Below are positions 26,117 through 35,166 of a stretch of 64,000 nt of DNA, piece after piece (position 1 is the first letter of the stretch; each line of letters begins with the position of its first letter). The stretch lies in assembly GCA_963700735.1 (NCBI GenBank), contig CAVOYR010000005.1, forward strand, positions 558,001 through 622,000. The letters run 5' to 3'. The notes beneath the pieces are model-generated. The model saw only the letters and a list, made by a program, of their open reading frames with translations. It did no database searches and was not told the origin of the DNA. The DNA comes from Anderseniella sp963700735 (GTDB lineage: Bacteria; Pseudomonadota; Alphaproteobacteria; Rhizobiales; Aestuariivirgaceae). Position numbers and translations under genes: made by a program.

Positions 26117-26487
26117 GATCCCGTGCAAGGGTGGCGCTTGCGACCTTGTTCGCATCAGGTCTGGTAGTTGGCATGAGCGGCGCCGGGAATGCTCAGCAGC
26201 AGGCCGGTTTCATCAACGACTACCCCACCAACACCCGCGCGGATTATGTGTTCGGCTGCATGGCCGTGAACGGCGATACCCGCGAGGCACTGGAGCGGTG
26301 CTCATGCTCGATCGACCTCATCGCGTCGATCCTGCCCTATGACGATTACGTCAATGCGGAAACGGTGTTGATGGTCGAGAAAAAGGGCGGCGAGAACACC
26401 TCGATCTTCCGTACATCGCCCATGATGCGTGGCCGCGTCGACAAGCTGCGCCGGGCACAAGCCGAGGCTGAAATCCGCTGCTTCTGA
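26113..26487 (+). CDS. Small secreted protein with four cysteines, unknown function
   Basis: 124 residues. A signal peptide (1-27, GNAQQ) is followed by Cys-containing segments YVFGCMAVNG, LERCSCSIDLIAS and a C-terminal IRCF. These four cysteines could form two disulfides in the periplasm. Translationally coupled to the preceding gene by ATGA. No catalytic motif is recognised; I have an impression that similar proteins occur in quinoprotein dehydrogenase loci but cannot confirm this here. Confidence 0.62.
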   Translation: MRSRARVALATLFASGLVVGMSGAGNAQQQAGFINDYPTNTRADYVFGCMAVNGDTREALERCSCSIDLIASILPYDDYVNAETVLMVEKKGGENTSIFRTSPMMRGRVDKLRRAQAEAEIRCF

Positions 26488-26500
26488 TGTAATGCTGCCG

Positions 26501-27328
26501 TCAGCCAGCGCTGGCAGTGGCAGCGGGCCAGGTCTGCTCGAAGCTCGCACCATCGGTATCGGTTGCCTTGACCGAGAAATCGCCCTTGCCGGCTGCATTG
26601 TAGAAGAACCGGATGTTCGGGTCTTCACTCAGCGAGATGCCGCCGTCGACCTTGAGCACCAGCTCACCGCCGCGCTTGACCTCGATTGTATCGAGAAACC
26701 GCGCCGGGATGTGCAGCATTGTCACCTGGTCCATCTGCAACCCTGAACTGTTGGGATGACGGATCATGATCTGCGCCTCGCGCACGCCGCTCGACTGATC
26801 AAGCACCTTCGTCTCGCCGGGCTGGAAGGTGCGGAACTTCATCTTGCCCATCAGCGCGGCTGCCGCATCGGCGTCCTTGCTGGCAGGGGCGGAACAGCCG
26901 CCGGACGCCTTGACGAAACGCTTGACCATGTACTGCTTGCCATCATCGGTCTCGGCAATGGCGCGCACCCATGAATAGGCGTTCACCCGGTAGCGCGACG
27001 AAAATGACGAATTGGCGGCACCGGGGCCAAAGGTGAATCGGGCTGCCATGGGTGCCGGGTTCTCATCAATCACCACGGTCACCTTCCTGATACCGGCGCC
27101 CGGTTGCACATGTATCGAGATGGGCACGATGGCAGCATCCTCGGCACGGTACGGTGCATCAAGCCGCATCAGGTTCTCGCCGTTGAGAAACTCCGTCTTG
27201 TCGAAAATGTCCGCCTTGATCGACTGCCAGGTGGTTTCCGGCGGCAGGTCCTCGGCATGCGCAGGCAGCGCCAACGCTGGAAGCACAATGGCAGCGCACA
27301 TGGCTGCAGCAGTGATGAACTTGCGCAT
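26501..27328 (-). CDS. Quinoprotein dehydrogenase-associated SoxYZ-like carrier
   Basis: 275 residues from ATG 27328, which has a good Shine-Dalgarno (TGGAGGTTA). Signal peptide (1-25), SoxY-like domain (about 30-150) ending in a cysteine-bearing SGGCSAP, then a SoxZ-like domain (160-275; MIRHPNSSGLQMDQVT, PARFLDTIEVKRGGELV). In SoxYZ the terminal Cys carries sulfur intermediates; in this PQQ-linked group the cargo is unknown. A paralogue lies at 44036. Converges with the secreted pair upstream. Confidence 0.82.
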   Translation of the reverse strand: MRKFITAAAMCAAIVLPALALPAHAEDLPPETTWQSIKADIFDKTEFLNGENLMRLDAPYRAEDAAIVPISIHVQPGAGIRKVTVVIDENPAPMAARFTFGPGAANSSFSSRYRVNAYSWVRAIAETDDGKQYMVKRFVKASGGCSAPASKDADAAAALMGKMKFRTFQPGETKVLDQSSGVREAQIMIRHPNSSGLQMDQVTMLHIPARFLDTIEVKRGGELVLKVDGGISLSEDPNIRFFYNAAGKGDFSVKATDTDGASFEQTWPAATASAG

Positions 27329-27435
27329 AAGTAACCTCCATTGCCGTTGCCGGAAACCTGCGGGAATGCCCGGCAGGCGGACGTGATGACCATTATACGG
27401 GAAAACCGGCTGTCTTGCCATCACACAGGTGTGAT

Positions 27436-28173
27436 CTACCGATCATCCTGTGTCATGTCAGGCATAGCCGCGAGATGGCGCTGGCGGAACGCATCCTGGG
27501 CGCGCGGATCGTTGCGGACACTGGCTGGAAGGTCGACCTGTACCTGTGCCGTCATGGTTGCCGGGCTGCCGCCCATGAACACCAGCCGGTCTGCCAGGTT
27601 GACGGCTTCGCGCCAGTCGTGGGTGACGAACAGTACTGCGGCGGGGTGGCGTTCAAGCATGGCCGACAATACGCCCCTGAGCCGTGACGCGAGGCTTTCA
27701 TCCAGCGATACAAACGGTTCATCCATCAACAGCAAATCCGGCTTGAGCACGAATGCCCGGGCCAGGGCCACACGGCGCTGCATGCCCAGTGACAATTGCC
27801 CCGGAAACAGCGTGACCGCGTCACCCAGATCCATCGCTTCCAGTGTGTCGGCAATGTCAGCGGTGTGCTGGCCGGGCTGGTCGAACACCAGCTCTATGTT
27901 CTGCTGCACGGTTCGCCAAGGCAGCAGACGCGGCTGCTGGAACACATAGGCCATGGTCTGCCCTGCCCCGGCCGCCGGCGACACTTTGCCCTCGAAGTCT
28001 GTATCCAGCCCGGCAGCGATCTGCAGCGTGGTGGACTTGCCACACCCCGACGGGCCGAGCAACGCCACGAACTCGCCCGGCGCGATGTCGAGCGTCAATC
28101 CGCGAATGACTTCCTGCTCGCCGCCATCGCGAGGATAAGCCTTGCGCCTGATGTCGAGGTGAAGCGCCGTCAT
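27436..28173 (-). CDS. SsuB/TauB-like ABC transporter ATP-binding protein
   Basis: 245 residues. Walker A GPSGCGKSTTLQI, Q-loop FQQPRLLPW, Walker B LLLMDEPFVSLD and H-loop FVTHDWREAVNLADR are typical of the nitrate/sulfonate/taurine import ATPases. The signature loop reads LSLGMQRRV, with Leu in place of the second common Gly/Ser residue. Start ATG 28173 overlaps the permease stop (ATGA). Third gene of a binding protein-permease-ATPase operon in the methanol island. Confidence 0.85.
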   Translation of the reverse strand: MTALHLDIRRKAYPRDGGEQEVIRGLTLDIAPGEFVALLGPSGCGKSTTLQIAAGLDTDFEGKVSPAAGAGQTMAYVFQQPRLLPWRTVQQNIELVFDQPGQHTADIADTLEAMDLGDAVTLFPGQLSLGMQRRVALARAFVLKPDLLLMDEPFVSLDESLASRLRGVLSAMLERHPAAVLFVTHDWREAVNLADRLVFMGGSPATMTAQVQVDLPASVRNDPRAQDAFRQRHLAAMPDMTQDDR

Positions 28174-28937
28174 CGCCGCCACCTTCCGGCAGCGGTTTGC
28201 CAGGGTTGCAGGATCAGCATCTCGACCAGTTGCACGACGATGATGAATGCCGTCGCATAGGCGAGGATGCCGGCCACATCGAACAGCTGGAAGTAGAGGT
28301 TGATCTGGAAGCCGACGCCGTTGCTGCGGCCCAGCAGCTCGACGACCAGCACGATCTTCCAGATCAGCGCGAGGCCTGAACGTGCAGCGGCGGCGAAGTA
28401 CGGGGCCAGTTGCGGCAGCACCACGTGGCGCACGCTCTTCCACCAGCCAAAGCGATAGGCGCGGGCCAGCTCGTCATAGTCACGGTCGAGCGCACGCGCG
28501 CCTTCGCGCAGCGTGACGGCGACGTTGGGGATCTTGTTGATCGAAACCGCAAGGATGGTTGCCACCTCGTTCAGCCCGAACCAGATGAAGCACAGCACGA
28601 TGGTGACCAGCGCCGGCAGGTTGAGGAAGAACATCAGCCAGCCATCAAGCACCCTGTCGAGCAGGCGGCGGCGGCCCATCAGGATGCCGATCACCGAGCC
28701 GATTGCCATGGCAACCGCGAAGCTGGCGGCCACACGGGCCAGCGTGATGCCGACGTGGTGAAACAGCTCCCCGGCCAGCGCCTCGCGCACCATCACTGCG
28801 AACACCGCATCGGGCCCGGGCAGGTAGCGGCTGCCGGCTATCAGCGCGGCCACCCACCAGACCGCCAGCAGGCTGGCCAGTGATACAACCGTCCAGCCCG
28901 CGCGCCTGGCTGCTCCAAGGCTGGCCGATGGCGTCAC
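28170..28937 (-). CDS. SsuC/TauC-like ABC transporter permease
   Basis: 255 residues, about six membrane spans, of the binding-protein-dependent permease family. The cytoplasmic EAA-type loop appears as ELARAYRFGWWKSVRHVVLP near residue 155. Overlaps both neighbours by ATGA. Substrate is unknown; the location within quinoprotein genes suggests a cofactor, alcohol-derived or metal-related solute rather than a sulfonate, but that is inference. Confidence 0.85.
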   Translation of the reverse strand: MTPSASLGAARRAGWTVVSLASLLAVWWVAALIAGSRYLPGPDAVFAVMVREALAGELFHHVGITLARVAASFAVAMAIGSVIGILMGRRRLLDRVLDGWLMFFLNLPALVTIVLCFIWFGLNEVATILAVSINKIPNVAVTLREGARALDRDYDELARAYRFGWWKSVRHVVLPQLAPYFAAAARSGLALIWKIVLVVELLGRSNGVGFQINLYFQLFDVAGILAYATAFIIVVQLVEMLILQPWQTAAGRWRR

Positions 28938-29941
28938 GGACGGGTTCCGGTATCAAAGATGGCGGGGTCGAAGGTGACGCCGGTACCAGTGACCTTTTCA
29001 CCACCCGCAGTGGACAGCAGGCCGAACAGCTTGCGGGCATTACCGGTGCTGGCGGCGTCCCAGCCATTAAGGCGGCCTTCACGGAAACGCTTGCGCAGCT
29101 GCTCAAACTCGGCATCGGTCTGGACGTTCATCACAGGCCGCAAACGTTCCCACTCGGCATCGCTTTCGAGCAACAAGGCAGAGGCTTCGTCCAGCGACGC
29201 GACGAACCCTCGCCAGGTTGCCTGTTCGGCGGCCGTGGCCGGCTTGCGGAACAGGAAGCCGATCAACGGTGGCGGGTTGTCCATGCCCAGCCCGCGCATG
29301 GCATCGTCCACGCCATACAGTTGCTTGAAACCCGCTGCTTCCAGCTTGGCCGCGAAGTGCCAGTAGATCAGCACCGCATCCAGTTCGCCCGAGCGCATCT
29401 TCTCCGCCAGCAGGGGCGGTGCGGCGAACACCGGTTCAGCCTCGCGCATCAGGTCCCCGGCGCCTTGCGCCTCGGCCCAGGCCCGCATCAGCAGCCAGCT
29501 CTTGTCAAGCGGCCCGCCAGCCACGCCAATGCGCTTGCCCTTCAGGTCTGCCAGCGAGCTGATGCCGCCGTCCGGCTTGACGATCAGGGCTCCCAGCGTG
29601 CGCGAATATGGGTGAAACACAAGAGGCTCACCCGCACTGCGCTCGCGCAACGCCCAGAACCAGTCGGCCACGATGGTATCGACCTCACCGGCCAGCAGCG
29701 CCACGGACGTGGCGTCTCGCCGCGCCAGTTCCAGTTGCTCCAGCCGGTAGCCGTGCTTCGCGTCGAGCTTGTGATGCTGGACCGTGTCGAGCAACCAGTT
29801 CACGGTGCCGAACTTCAGCACCCCGGCTCTCACAATGGCGTCCTGCGCACTGGCAGGCACGGACGCGGCGACCAATATCGTGGATGACATGAACAGGGAC
29901 ATCCACAGCGCCGCAAAGATCAGCTTCAAGTCGCGCTTCAC
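28934..29941 (-). CDS. NMT1/SsuA-like ABC transporter substrate-binding protein
   Basis: 335 residues. GTG start at 29941 after GGGAG; signal peptide (1-33, ASAQD). The mature part has KFGTVNWLLDTVQHHKLD, LKGKRIGVAGGPLDKSW and a VLIYWHFAAKL segment, the layout of the NMT1/SsuA solute-binding family. First gene of the operon that ends at 27436. Ligand unknown. It is divergent from the second ABC system at 30131, with an AT-rich gap between. Confidence 0.83.
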   Translation of the reverse strand: MKRDLKLIFAALWMSLFMSSTILVAASVPASAQDAIVRAGVLKFGTVNWLLDTVQHHKLDAKHGYRLEQLELARRDATSVALLAGEVDTIVADWFWALRERSAGEPLVFHPYSRTLGALIVKPDGGISSLADLKGKRIGVAGGPLDKSWLLMRAWAEAQGAGDLMREAEPVFAAPPLLAEKMRSGELDAVLIYWHFAAKLEAAGFKQLYGVDDAMRGLGMDNPPPLIGFLFRKPATAAEQATWRGFVASLDEASALLLESDAEWERLRPVMNVQTDAEFEQLRKRFREGRLNGWDAASTGNARKLFGLLSTAGGEKVTGTGVTFDPAIFDTGTRP

Positions 29942-30130
29942 CAGTGTCTCCCATGCCTGACAGGTTTGACGGCCCCGGCTGCCGGGCCTCTGCCTTTGAA
30001 CTTTTATTACACGTTTGAAGCGGCAGGTTCAATCTATTGACACCCTGTGACAAAGCTGCAATCAATTTATACATCGCCTTGATAATATTAAATTATAAGA
30101 ACATAATAAGTGCGAATGGGGAGTTGAGTA

Positions 30131-31339
30131 TTGTCTTTCCGTAAACTGTTACAACACGGCGCCTCCATCGCATTTGCAGCAAGTCTTGCCGCTGTCGCAG
30201 CCGTGTCTGCGAGTGCTGCCGACAAGATTGGTATCGGCTACCTGCACACTTTCGAGAAGGGCCGGCTGACCATCTCCGTGCTCGACCAGTCGCCGGACAA
30301 CCTGGGCGTTGCAGGTGCCGAAGTGGGCATCAGCGACAACAACACCACCGGCCGGTTCATGAACCAGGAATTCAGCCTGGAAGACGTGCGGCTGAAGCCG
30401 GGTGACGACATTATTCCCGCTCTCGACAAGCTGTATGGTCAGGGGTTCCGGTTCATGGTGCTGGACGTGTCCGCTGGCGACGTCCTGAAGGCATCGGATC
30501 ACTTCAAGGGCAAGGACGTCATCATCTTTAACGCTGGCGCGACAGACGACCGGCTGCGCAACGAAGACTGCCGGACCAACGTCATCCATACCGCGCCGAG
30601 CCGTGCCATTCTGGCTGACGGGCTGGCGCAGTACATGATCTGGAAGCAATGGCGCAACTGGTTCCTGGTGCATGGCTCAAACCCCAACGACAAGGCGCTG
30701 GCCGATGCGCTGCGCCGGGCCGCCAAGCGCTACGGGGCAAAGATCGTCGCAGAGAAGGAATTTGTCGACACCGGCGGTGCTCGCCAGTCCGACTCCGGTC
30801 ATGTACTGGTGCAGAAACAGATCCCGGCGTTCACCCAGGACACCGAGGACTATGATGTGCTGGTGGCCGCCGACGAGAGCGAGGTCTTTGCCACCTACCT
30901 TCCCTATCGCACGTGGCTGCCCCGGCCTGTTGCCGGGTCTGCCGGGCTGAAGCCGGTCAGCTGGCATCCATCGTTTGAAGGCTGGGGCGCAGCCCAGATC
31001 CAGAACCGCTTCGAGAAGGCGGCAGGCCGGCGGATGACTGGCATCGACATGCAGGCATGGACCGCGGTGCGCATGGTTGGCGAGGCTGCAACGCGCACGA
31101 AATCAGCTGAGCCAGCCAAGATCGAAGCATTCATCAAGGACCCGGAATTCTCCGTTGCTGCGTTCAAGGGGCAGAAGGTGACGATGCGGCCCTGGAACCT
31201 GCAGCTGCGCCAGCCGGTGTTGCTGGCAGACGGGTTGAACGTGGTTTCGGTCTCGCCGCAGGAGGGCTTCCTCCACCAGTTCAGCGAGCTTGATACGCTG
31301 GGCTACGACAGGCCGGAATCGGCCTGCAAACTCAATTGA
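30131..31339 (+). CDS. ABC-type substrate-binding protein of the PQQ-dependent alcohol dehydrogenase system
   Basis: 402 residues. TTG start at 30131 with GGGGAG upstream; signal peptide (1-33, SASAAD). The mature protein has the Leu/Ile/Val-binding (PBP1) layout: KIGIGYLHTFEKG, a disulfide-type Cys in NEDCRTNVIHT and FSVAAFKGQKVTMRPWN near the end. It matches the family regularly encoded with PQQ alcohol dehydrogenases and an ABC-2-type exporter (TIGR03863 as I remember it). Preceded by an AT-rich promoter region (30000-30130). Confidence 0.8.
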   Translation: MSFRKLLQHGASIAFAASLAAVAAVSASAADKIGIGYLHTFEKGRLTISVLDQSPDNLGVAGAEVGISDNNTTGRFMNQEFSLEDVRLKPGDDIIPALDKLYGQGFRFMVLDVSAGDVLKASDHFKGKDVIIFNAGATDDRLRNEDCRTNVIHTAPSRAILADGLAQYMIWKQWRNWFLVHGSNPNDKALADALRRAAKRYGAKIVAEKEFVDTGGARQSDSGHVLVQKQIPAFTQDTEDYDVLVAADESEVFATYLPYRTWLPRPVAGSAGLKPVSWHPSFEGWGAAQIQNRFEKAAGRRMTGIDMQAWTAVRMVGEAATRTKSAEPAKIEAFIKDPEFSVAAFKGQKVTMRPWNLQLRQPVLLADGLNVVSVSPQEGFLHQFSELDTLGYDRPESACKLN

Positions 31340-31365
31340 TCCGCTTCACAGTAAGGTACCATTCC

Positions 31366-32352
31366 ATGCCCAGACCCGCTCTATTTGCTGCTGCCTGCCT
31401 TGGCTTCACCGCCCTATCGAGCCTGCCCGCGTCGGCCTATCTTGCATATGTGTCGAATGAGAAAGGCAACTCGATCACTGTCATCAATACCGACACCAAG
31501 GAGGTGGTGAAGACCATCGAGACCGGTAACCGGCCGCGCGGCATCACCATCAGCCAGGACGGGAAGTTCATCTACGTCTGCGCAAGCGATGACGACACCA
31601 TCGAGGTGATCGACACCAAGACCTACGAGATCGTCGGTACGCTGCCGTCCGGGCCGGACCCCGAGCTGTTCGTGCTGTCGCCCGACGGCAAGCGGCTCTA
31701 CGTCGCCAACGAGGATGACAACCTGGTCACAGCCATCAACCTTGAGAACAACACGGTCATCAACGAGATCCCGGTGGGGGTGGAGCCTGAAGGCATGGGC
31801 GTATCGCCGGACGGCGCCTACGTGGTCAACACCTCCGAGACCACCAACATGGCCCACTTCATCGACACCAGTTCGTTCGAGATCACCCACAATGTTCTGG
31901 TCGATTCACGGCCGCGATTTGCCGAGTACAAGACGGACGGATCAGAGGTCTGGGTGACGGCGGAGATCGGCGGCAACATCTCGGTGATTGATGCGAAGAC
32001 GTTCGAGATAAAGCACAAGATTACCTTCGAAATCCAGGGCGTGGTGTCAGAGGCCATCCAGCCGGTCGGCGTCCGCATCACAAAGGATGGCAAGAAGGCG
32101 TTCGTGGCGCTGGGACCGTCCAATCGCGTGGCGATGATCAATGCCGAAACCTACGAGGTCGAGAAATACATCCTCGTGGGCCAGCGGGTGTGGCAGCTCG
32201 CCTTCACACCGGATGAGAAATACATCATTTCCACCAACGGCAACTCCAATGACGTCACCTTCATCGACGTTGACAGCGGCAAGGCCGTGACGTCGGTGGG
32301 CGTCGGTCGGCTGCCGTGGGGCGTGGTCGTGTCACCAGACAAGCCCTCGTGA
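31366..32352 (+). CDS. PQQ-dependent catabolism-associated beta-propeller protein
   Basis: 328 residues from ATG 31366 (TAAGGT upstream). A signal peptide (1-24, ASAYLAYVSNE) leads into seven YVTN-type blades: VINTDTKEVVKTIETGNRPRG, LSPDGKRLYVANED, VSPDGAYVVNTSE and ITKDGKKAFVALG. It fits the beta-propeller family fixed in PQQ alcohol dehydrogenase loci (TIGR03866). The molecular role is unknown; a docking or relay protein is plausible. Confidence 0.82.
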   Translation: MPRPALFAAACLGFTALSSLPASAYLAYVSNEKGNSITVINTDTKEVVKTIETGNRPRGITISQDGKFIYVCASDDDTIEVIDTKTYEIVGTLPSGPDPELFVLSPDGKRLYVANEDDNLVTAINLENNTVINEIPVGVEPEGMGVSPDGAYVVNTSETTNMAHFIDTSSFEITHNVLVDSRPRFAEYKTDGSEVWVTAEIGGNISVIDAKTFEIKHKITFEIQGVVSEAIQPVGVRITKDGKKAFVALGPSNRVAMINAETYEVEKYILVGQRVWQLAFTPDEKYIISTNGNSNDVTFIDVDSGKAVTSVGVGRLPWGVVVSPDKPS

Positions 32353-32400
32353 CACCCCTTCCAACCAACCCATCAAGCCTTAAGCAAAAGGAGAGTACCC

Positions 32401-32838
32401 ATGCGCACCAGTCTCGTTCTTGCGACTGCATTTGCCCTCAGCCTTGTCACCCTGCCCGCCAAGGCAGACGATGACGATCCGAAGCCGACCCGTTCAAGCC
32501 AGAACGTGCCAGAACTGAAGCTGGGCAAGGAAGGCGACCAGTTTGCCGTCAACCAGACGGATTTCGAACTGATTGCCGGCCAGGGATACCGCTGGAAGAT
32601 CACCGGTGGCGGCGAGCTCGAGTACAAGTTCAAGACCGACCTGTGGCGCGATGTGTGGGTCAACCAGATCGTGATTTCCGAGCTCGAAGTACACATGGCG
32701 GGTGCGCCTGCATGGCTGGAGTTCGATGACGAGGGCACCATTCAGGTACAGTTCAACACGGTGCGGCCCGGCACCTACAAATGGTGGGTTGAGGGTCTTG
32801 AGGACCGTGGTATGACTGGCACCATCACCGTCAAGTAA
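32401..32838 (+). CDS. Cupredoxin-like secreted protein lacking copper ligands
   Basis: 145 residues. Signal peptide (1-22, PAKADD). The mature sequence ends with RPGTYKWWVEGLEDRGMTGT, which aligns by eye with the copper-loop end of cupredoxins (GxYxYxC..H..xGMxGxI). The usual Cys and His are replaced by Trp and Glu/Leu, so only the Met remains and type-1 copper binding is not expected. It sits between the propeller and the ABC ATPase and has a clear AAGGAG Shine-Dalgarno. Confidence 0.6.
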   Translation: MRTSLVLATAFALSLVTLPAKADDDDPKPTRSSQNVPELKLGKEGDQFAVNQTDFELIAGQGYRWKITGGGELEYKFKTDLWRDVWVNQIVISELEVHMAGAPAWLEFDDEGTIQVQFNTVRPGTYKWWVEGLEDRGMTGTITVK

Positions 32839-32855
32839 GGACGATTGCCGCCAGC

Positions 32856-33602
32856 ATGACACCAGCCCTTGAGATCAAAGGCGTCTCGCATTCGTTTGGC
32901 GCCCGCAAGGCGCTGGACGATGTGAACCTCGTGGTGGCGCGTGGTGAATATTGTGCGCTGCTGGGGCTGAACGGGGCCGGCAAGACCACGCTGTTCTCCC
33001 TCATCACGCGGCTTTACGACAATGTCAGCGGGTCGATCGAGGTGATGGGACACGACGTGCGGCGCCAGCCGGTCAAGGCATTGCAACACCTCGGCGTGGT
33101 GTTCCAGAACCGCACCGTGGATACCGACCTGACAGTGCTGCAGAACCTCACCTACCACGCGGCCCTGCACGGCATGTCCCGGGTCCAGGGGCGCGCGCGG
33201 GCCATGGAGGAACTTGACCGGATCGGCCTGGCAGATCGTGCATCCGACAAGGTCCGCAACCTGTCCGGCGGACAGGCGCGTCGGGTCGAGATCGCCCGGG
33301 CGCTGGTGCACAAGCCCGGTTTGCTGCTGCTGGACGAACCCACCATCGGGCTGGACGTCGGTTCGCGCCAGGACATACAGGACCACGTTCGCAAGCTGAT
33401 GAAGGATGATGGTCTTGGCGTGCTATGGGCCACCCACCTGATGGATGAGGTTGGTCCTGCGGACCATGTGTTCGTGCTGCACCAGGGCAAGGTTCTGGCC
33501 AGCGGTCAGACCATCGAAGTCATCACCTCAACCGGCGCCAGGGACATTGGCACGGCCTTCACCAAGCTGACCGGCGAGCCGGTTCGCGAGCGCGCCGCAT
33601 GA
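32856..33602 (+). CDS. ABC transporter ATP-binding protein, PQQ-dependent alcohol dehydrogenase system
   Basis: 248 residues. Walker A GLNGAGKTTLFSL, Q-loop VVFQNRTVD, signature NLSGGQARRVEIARALV, Walker B LLLLDEPTIGLD and H-loop WATHLMDEV are complete. The architecture is that of ABC-2 type exporter ATPases (DrrA/NodI-like). With the permease at 33599 it forms an export-type unit; combined with the binding protein at 30131 the direction of transport is unclear. The cargo is unknown. Confidence 0.87.
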   Translation: MTPALEIKGVSHSFGARKALDDVNLVVARGEYCALLGLNGAGKTTLFSLITRLYDNVSGSIEVMGHDVRRQPVKALQHLGVVFQNRTVDTDLTVLQNLTYHAALHGMSRVQGRARAMEELDRIGLADRASDKVRNLSGGQARRVEIARALVHKPGLLLLDEPTIGLDVGSRQDIQDHVRKLMKDDGLGVLWATHLMDEVGPADHVFVLHQGKVLASGQTIEVITSTGARDIGTAFTKLTGEPVRERAA

Positions 33603-34489
33603 GTACGCCGGCCACCGATACCGCGAGCACCGCCACGGCAGCAACCGTCTTTCCGGACCGGGTGACCCGGTCGCTCGGCCCGGTAGAGTATGGCCGCTGC
33701 CTTGGCGGCATCGTCTGGCGCGAGGCGCTTCGCTTCGTGCAACAGCGCGGGCGTTTTATCGCAGCCCTGGTGCGACCGCTGGTTTGGTTGTTCATCTTTG
33801 CTGCCGGGTTCCGCTCGGTGCTGGGCGTGTCGATCATTCCGCCCTACTCGACCTACGTCCTGTACGAGGTCTACATCACGCCCGGCCTGATCGGCATGAT
33901 CCAGCTGTTCAACGGCATGCAGTCTTCGCTGACCATGGTGTACGACCGCGAGGTGGGCACCATGCGCTCGCTGCTGGTCAGCCCGTTTCCGCGCTGGTTC
34001 CTGCTGACCTCGAAACTGGTCGGCGGCGTGGCGGTGTCCATCCTGCAGGTTTACGTGTTCCTGCTGATCGCCTGGTTCTGGGAGGTTGAGCCGCCCATCG
34101 CCGGATACTTCGCCGTGCTGCCTGCCCTGATCCTGTCGGGGCTCATGCTTGGCAGCCTCGGGTTGATGCTGTCATCGGTGATCAAGCAGCTGGAAAACTT
34201 CGCCGGGGTGATGAACTTCGTCATCTTCCCGATGTTCTTCCTTTCATCGGCGCTGTACCCGCTGTGGCGGATGAAGGAATCGAGCCCCCTGCTCTACCAG
34301 ATCTGTCTGTTCAATCCGTTCACATATGCGGTCGAACTGATCCGCTTTGCCCTGTACGTTGAGGTGGACTGGTTCTCGCTGGCCGTATCGGTCGGCTGCA
34401 CCGCGGTATTCCTGTCACTGGCAGTGTATGCCTACAATCCCTCGAAAGGCCTGATCGCCCGCCGCGGCGGACCGGGCGGAGCGCGCTGA
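33599..34489 (+). CDS. ABC-2 type permease, PQQ-dependent alcohol dehydrogenase system
   Basis: 296 residues with six predicted spans and the ABC-2 end (FFLSSALYPLWRMKESSPLL, LFNPFTYAVELIRFALY). Overlaps the ATPase stop by ATGA. This gene belongs to the export-type half of the quinoprotein cluster. Similar ATPase/permease pairs recur with xoxF/exaA-type loci, implying a conserved but unidentified task. Confidence 0.85.
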   Translation: MSTPATDTASTATAATVFPDRVTRSLGPVEYGRCLGGIVWREALRFVQQRGRFIAALVRPLVWLFIFAAGFRSVLGVSIIPPYSTYVLYEVYITPGLIGMIQLFNGMQSSLTMVYDREVGTMRSLLVSPFPRWFLLTSKLVGGVAVSILQVYVFLLIAWFWEVEPPIAGYFAVLPALILSGLMLGSLGLMLSSVIKQLENFAGVMNFVIFPMFFLSSALYPLWRMKESSPLLYQICLFNPFTYAVELIRFALYVEVDWFSLAVSVGCTAVFLSLAVYAYNPSKGLIARRGGPGGAR

Positions 34490-34490
34490 C

Positions 34491-35138
34491 ATGAAACCTG
34501 GCTTCAAGATCAACCGTACCCTGCTGCTGGCCGCCGTGCCGCTTGGCCTCGTCCTTGCCGGCCCCGCCGCGCATGGCTACGAGCCGAAGAAGGACTGGCC
34601 GTGCGTGCAGGTCAAGGTGCCCCAGCTCAGCCCCGGCATGGTGTGGACCGGCCCCGCGCTTGAAGGTGAGGACGCCGACTGGCGCAAGACCCCGGCTGCA
34701 GGTGAGCTTGGCCGCAAGCTGACCATCCGCCGCTATACCGAGGAAGAGGTTGGCACATTCGTGAAGGACTATGCGGCAAGCCTTGCCGATGAGGACAAGA
34801 CGCGTGAATTGACGCGGCTGTTTGCGGCATCCTTCCATTACATTTCGGCGGAGCGCAGCGAAGTGATTGAGGGCATCGAGCGGTTCACCCGGCGCCAGCG
34901 TGCGCTGGCCGACCAGGTTCGCGCAACGCGGGTGGAGTTCGATACTTCGCTGGCCAATGAGAACCCGTCCGACGCCGACATGGAAAAGCGCCGCGAGATC
35001 GAGAACCGCCTCAACTGGGAAACCCGCATCTTCGATGACCGGGAAAAGTCCGCCAAGTATGTGTGCGAGGTGCCGACGCTGCTGGAACAACGGCTGTTCC
35101 TGATCGGCCGCGAGATTGCCAGCCACCTTCCCTCGTGA
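34491..35138 (+). CDS. Secreted protein of unknown function, end of the ABC operon
   Basis: 215 residues. Signal peptide (1-28, AAHGYEP), then KKDWPCVQVKVPQLSPGMVW and a mostly helical, charged body (RRYTEEEVGTFVKDYAASL; RREIENRLNWETRIFDD) with only two mature cysteines (CVQV; YVCEVPT) that may pair. It begins one base after the permease stop, so it belongs to the same transcript. I do not recognise the family. A periplasmic partner of the ABC exporter is the simplest guess. Confidence 0.65.
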   Translation: MKPGFKINRTLLLAAVPLGLVLAGPAAHGYEPKKDWPCVQVKVPQLSPGMVWTGPALEGEDADWRKTPAAGELGRKLTIRRYTEEEVGTFVKDYAASLADEDKTRELTRLFAASFHYISAERSEVIEGIERFTRRQRALADQVRATRVEFDTSLANENPSDADMEKRREIENRLNWETRIFDDREKSAKYVCEVPTLLEQRLFLIGREIASHLPS

Positions 35139-35166
35139 GGAAAGCTCGCCCGCGCCGGCGTGATGG

